A stretch of DNA of 7,127 nt from an uncultured Clostridia bacterium (GTDB taxonomy: Bacteria; Bacillota; Clostridia; Oscillospirales; CAG-272), in NCBI GenBank assembly GCA_946055715.1, contig CAMGGT010000043.1, positions 1 through 7,127 on the forward strand, given 5' to 3'. The notes under the pieces are model-generated. The model did no database searches, was not told the DNA's origin, and saw only the letters and a list, made by a program, of their open reading frames with translations. Shown piece by piece: positions 6,378 through 7,127 of the stretch. How positions within the stretch are numbered: position 1 is the first letter of the stretch; each line of letters starts with the position of its first letter. Position numbers and translations under genes: made by a program.

Positions 6378-6909
6378 GGGCGTCAAGTTCCGTTTCATAG
6401 CGGTGGATGGCATCGCGGATGACCTGCACGGCCTCCTCGCGCCCGGCCACTTCCCTGACGGCAGTCTCTTTGTTCTCCAGCGTTTTATACACCGAGAAGA
6501 AGTGACGCATTTCGTCAAAGATATGGGTGGGCAGCTGATGGATGTGCGAATATTGGTTATAGTTGGGGTCTTTGAAGGGGATGGCAATGATCTTTTCGTC
6601 GCTATGCCCGTTGTCGATCATGGAGATGACCCCTATGGGATACACCCGCACAAGCGAGAGCGGCTCCAGCGGCTCGGCGCACAGCACCAGCACATCCAGC
6701 GGGTCGCCGTCGTCCCCCAGCGTGCGGGGAATGAAGCCATAGTTGGCGGGATAGTGGGTGGAAGTGTAGAGGATGCGGTCCAGAATGATCAGCCCCGTCT
6801 CTTTGTCCAGTTCGTACTTTTTGCGGCTGCCTTTGGAGATCTCCACCACCGCAACAAAGTCCTCCGGGGTGATGCGTCCGGGTGAAATATCATGCCAGAT
6901 ATTTGACAT
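6370..6909 (-). CDS. ppa: Inorganic pyrophosphatase, family I
   Basis: The 179-residue soluble enzyme hydrolyses pyrophosphate to two phosphates and so pulls biosynthetic reactions forward. The family I signature DGDPLDV is at residues 67-73, giving metal-binding D67, D69 and D72. D99 and D104 follow, as do phosphate-contacting K27, R45, Y53, Y141 and K142 at positions close to those of the E. coli enzyme. The length fits prokaryotic family I. The ATG at 6909 is preferred: an AAAGGAAAGGG site ends 11 bases upstream. An in-frame GTG at 6945 would add 12 residues, but it has no ribosome binding site and lies at or before the predicted transcript start. It is the first gene of a two-gene unit, overlapping the HAD phosphatase by eight bases. 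Confidence 0.96.
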   Translation of the reverse strand: MSNIWHDISPGRITPEDFVAVVEISKGSRKKYELDKETGLIILDRILYTSTHYPANYGFIPRTLGDDGDPLDVLVLCAEPLEPLSLVRVYPIGVISMIDNGHSDEKIIAIPFKDPNYNQYSHIHQLPTHIFDEMRHFFSVYKTLENKETAVREVAGREEAVQVIRDAIHRYETELDAHD

Positions 6910-6949
6910 ACGGATGTCTGCCCTTTCCTTTTGGTTGTTTTTCACTCAT

Positions 6950-6978
6950 ATCTTATCATAACACGGCAGTTTTGACAA
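6950..6978 (-). promoter_or_regulatory. Promoter of the ppa-HAD unit
   Basis: On the minus strand TTGTCA (6973-6978) and TAAGAT (6950-6955) are spaced exactly 17 bases apart, and a TG one base before the -10 box gives an extended -10 element. Transcription would begin near 6943. That leaves a leader of about 34 bases holding the AAAGGAAAGGG ribosome binding site, and it argues against the GTG at 6945 as the ppa start. Confidence 0.65.
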
Positions 6979-7085
6979 GACGAAAAATCTCTATTTGTGC
7001 ATTTTGTTTGACGGCGAAGTGAAAAGTATTTTGGATTGACGAGGGATAAGCCGATATTTTACGATGACGGTTGGGGAGGGGCGAA

Positions 7086-7111
7086 GCTGCTCTTGCGTTC
7101 GCAACAGCAGC
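7086..7111. repeat. Hairpin near the right edge
   Basis: GCTGCT (7086-7091) pairs with AGCAGC (7106-7111) and TTGC (7093-7096) with GCAA (7101-7104), leaving one C-C mismatch and a GTTC loop. No T-tract follows directly on either strand within the window, so it is not a clear terminator. The bases from about 6980 to the window end otherwise show no gene. Confidence 0.45.
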
Positions 7112-7127
7112 AAGTGAATAAGTAATA

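Noticed and set aside
6890..6949. 19-codon overlapping small open frame starting at ATG 6949 on the minus strand
   Set aside because: It has no ribosome binding site, and its start lies at or before the predicted transcript start of ppa.
7034..7127. Plus-strand promoter (TTGACG at 7036-7041) and a short 17-codon frame at the right edge
   Set aside because: No -10 box at the right spacing is visible, and the frame is too short and lacks a ribosome binding site.

Overview
The window looks like chromosome from a high-GC, anaerobic Gram-positive bacterium, most likely a Clostridia relative of the Ruminococcaceae/Oscillospiraceae. Three things point there: GC-rich codon use with long antisense shadow frames, purine-rich Shine-Dalgarno sites of the AAAGGAAAG type, and a flavodiiron protein fused to a flavin reductase and a rubredoxin. 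The lineage is an inference from style and gene content, because no rRNA or other marker is present. I see no tRNA, rRNA, CRISPR array, transposase or phage gene.

Layout. Bases 1-357 are intergenic and hold a GC-rich palindrome that may be a degenerate interspersed repeat. A plus-strand gene (358-1257) encodes an unrecognised four-helix membrane protein. Bases 1258-1893 carry no convincing gene. They do contain a two-copy tandem direct repeat, immediately followed by a consensus vegetative promoter (TTGACA, 17 bp, TGC-TATAAT), and then an untranslated leader of roughly 275 bases. The leader runs into a PaaI-type hotdog thioesterase (1894-2292). A strong bidirectional terminator and a second imperfect inverted repeat separate this gene from the convergent genes on the minus strand.

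The rest is minus strand. Reading from right to left in transcription order: a promoter at about 6950-6978 drives family I inorganic pyrophosphatase (ppa) and an overlapping HAD phosphatase of the YjjG type. Next come the three-part flavodiiron/flavin reductase/rubredoxin protein and then serine hydroxymethyltransferase (glyA). The 157-base gap between the last two holds GC-rich hairpins whose T-tracts face the wrong way for these genes.

Functionally this is mostly housekeeping. Pyrophosphatase and HAD phosphatase fit nucleotide and pyrophosphate clean-up. The flavodiiron fusion fits reduction of O2 or NO with NAD(P)H electrons in an anaerobe. GlyA supplies glycine and one-carbon units. The least explained parts are the membrane protein and the repeat-promoter-leader block before the thioesterase. 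I see no clear new defence or mobile system.
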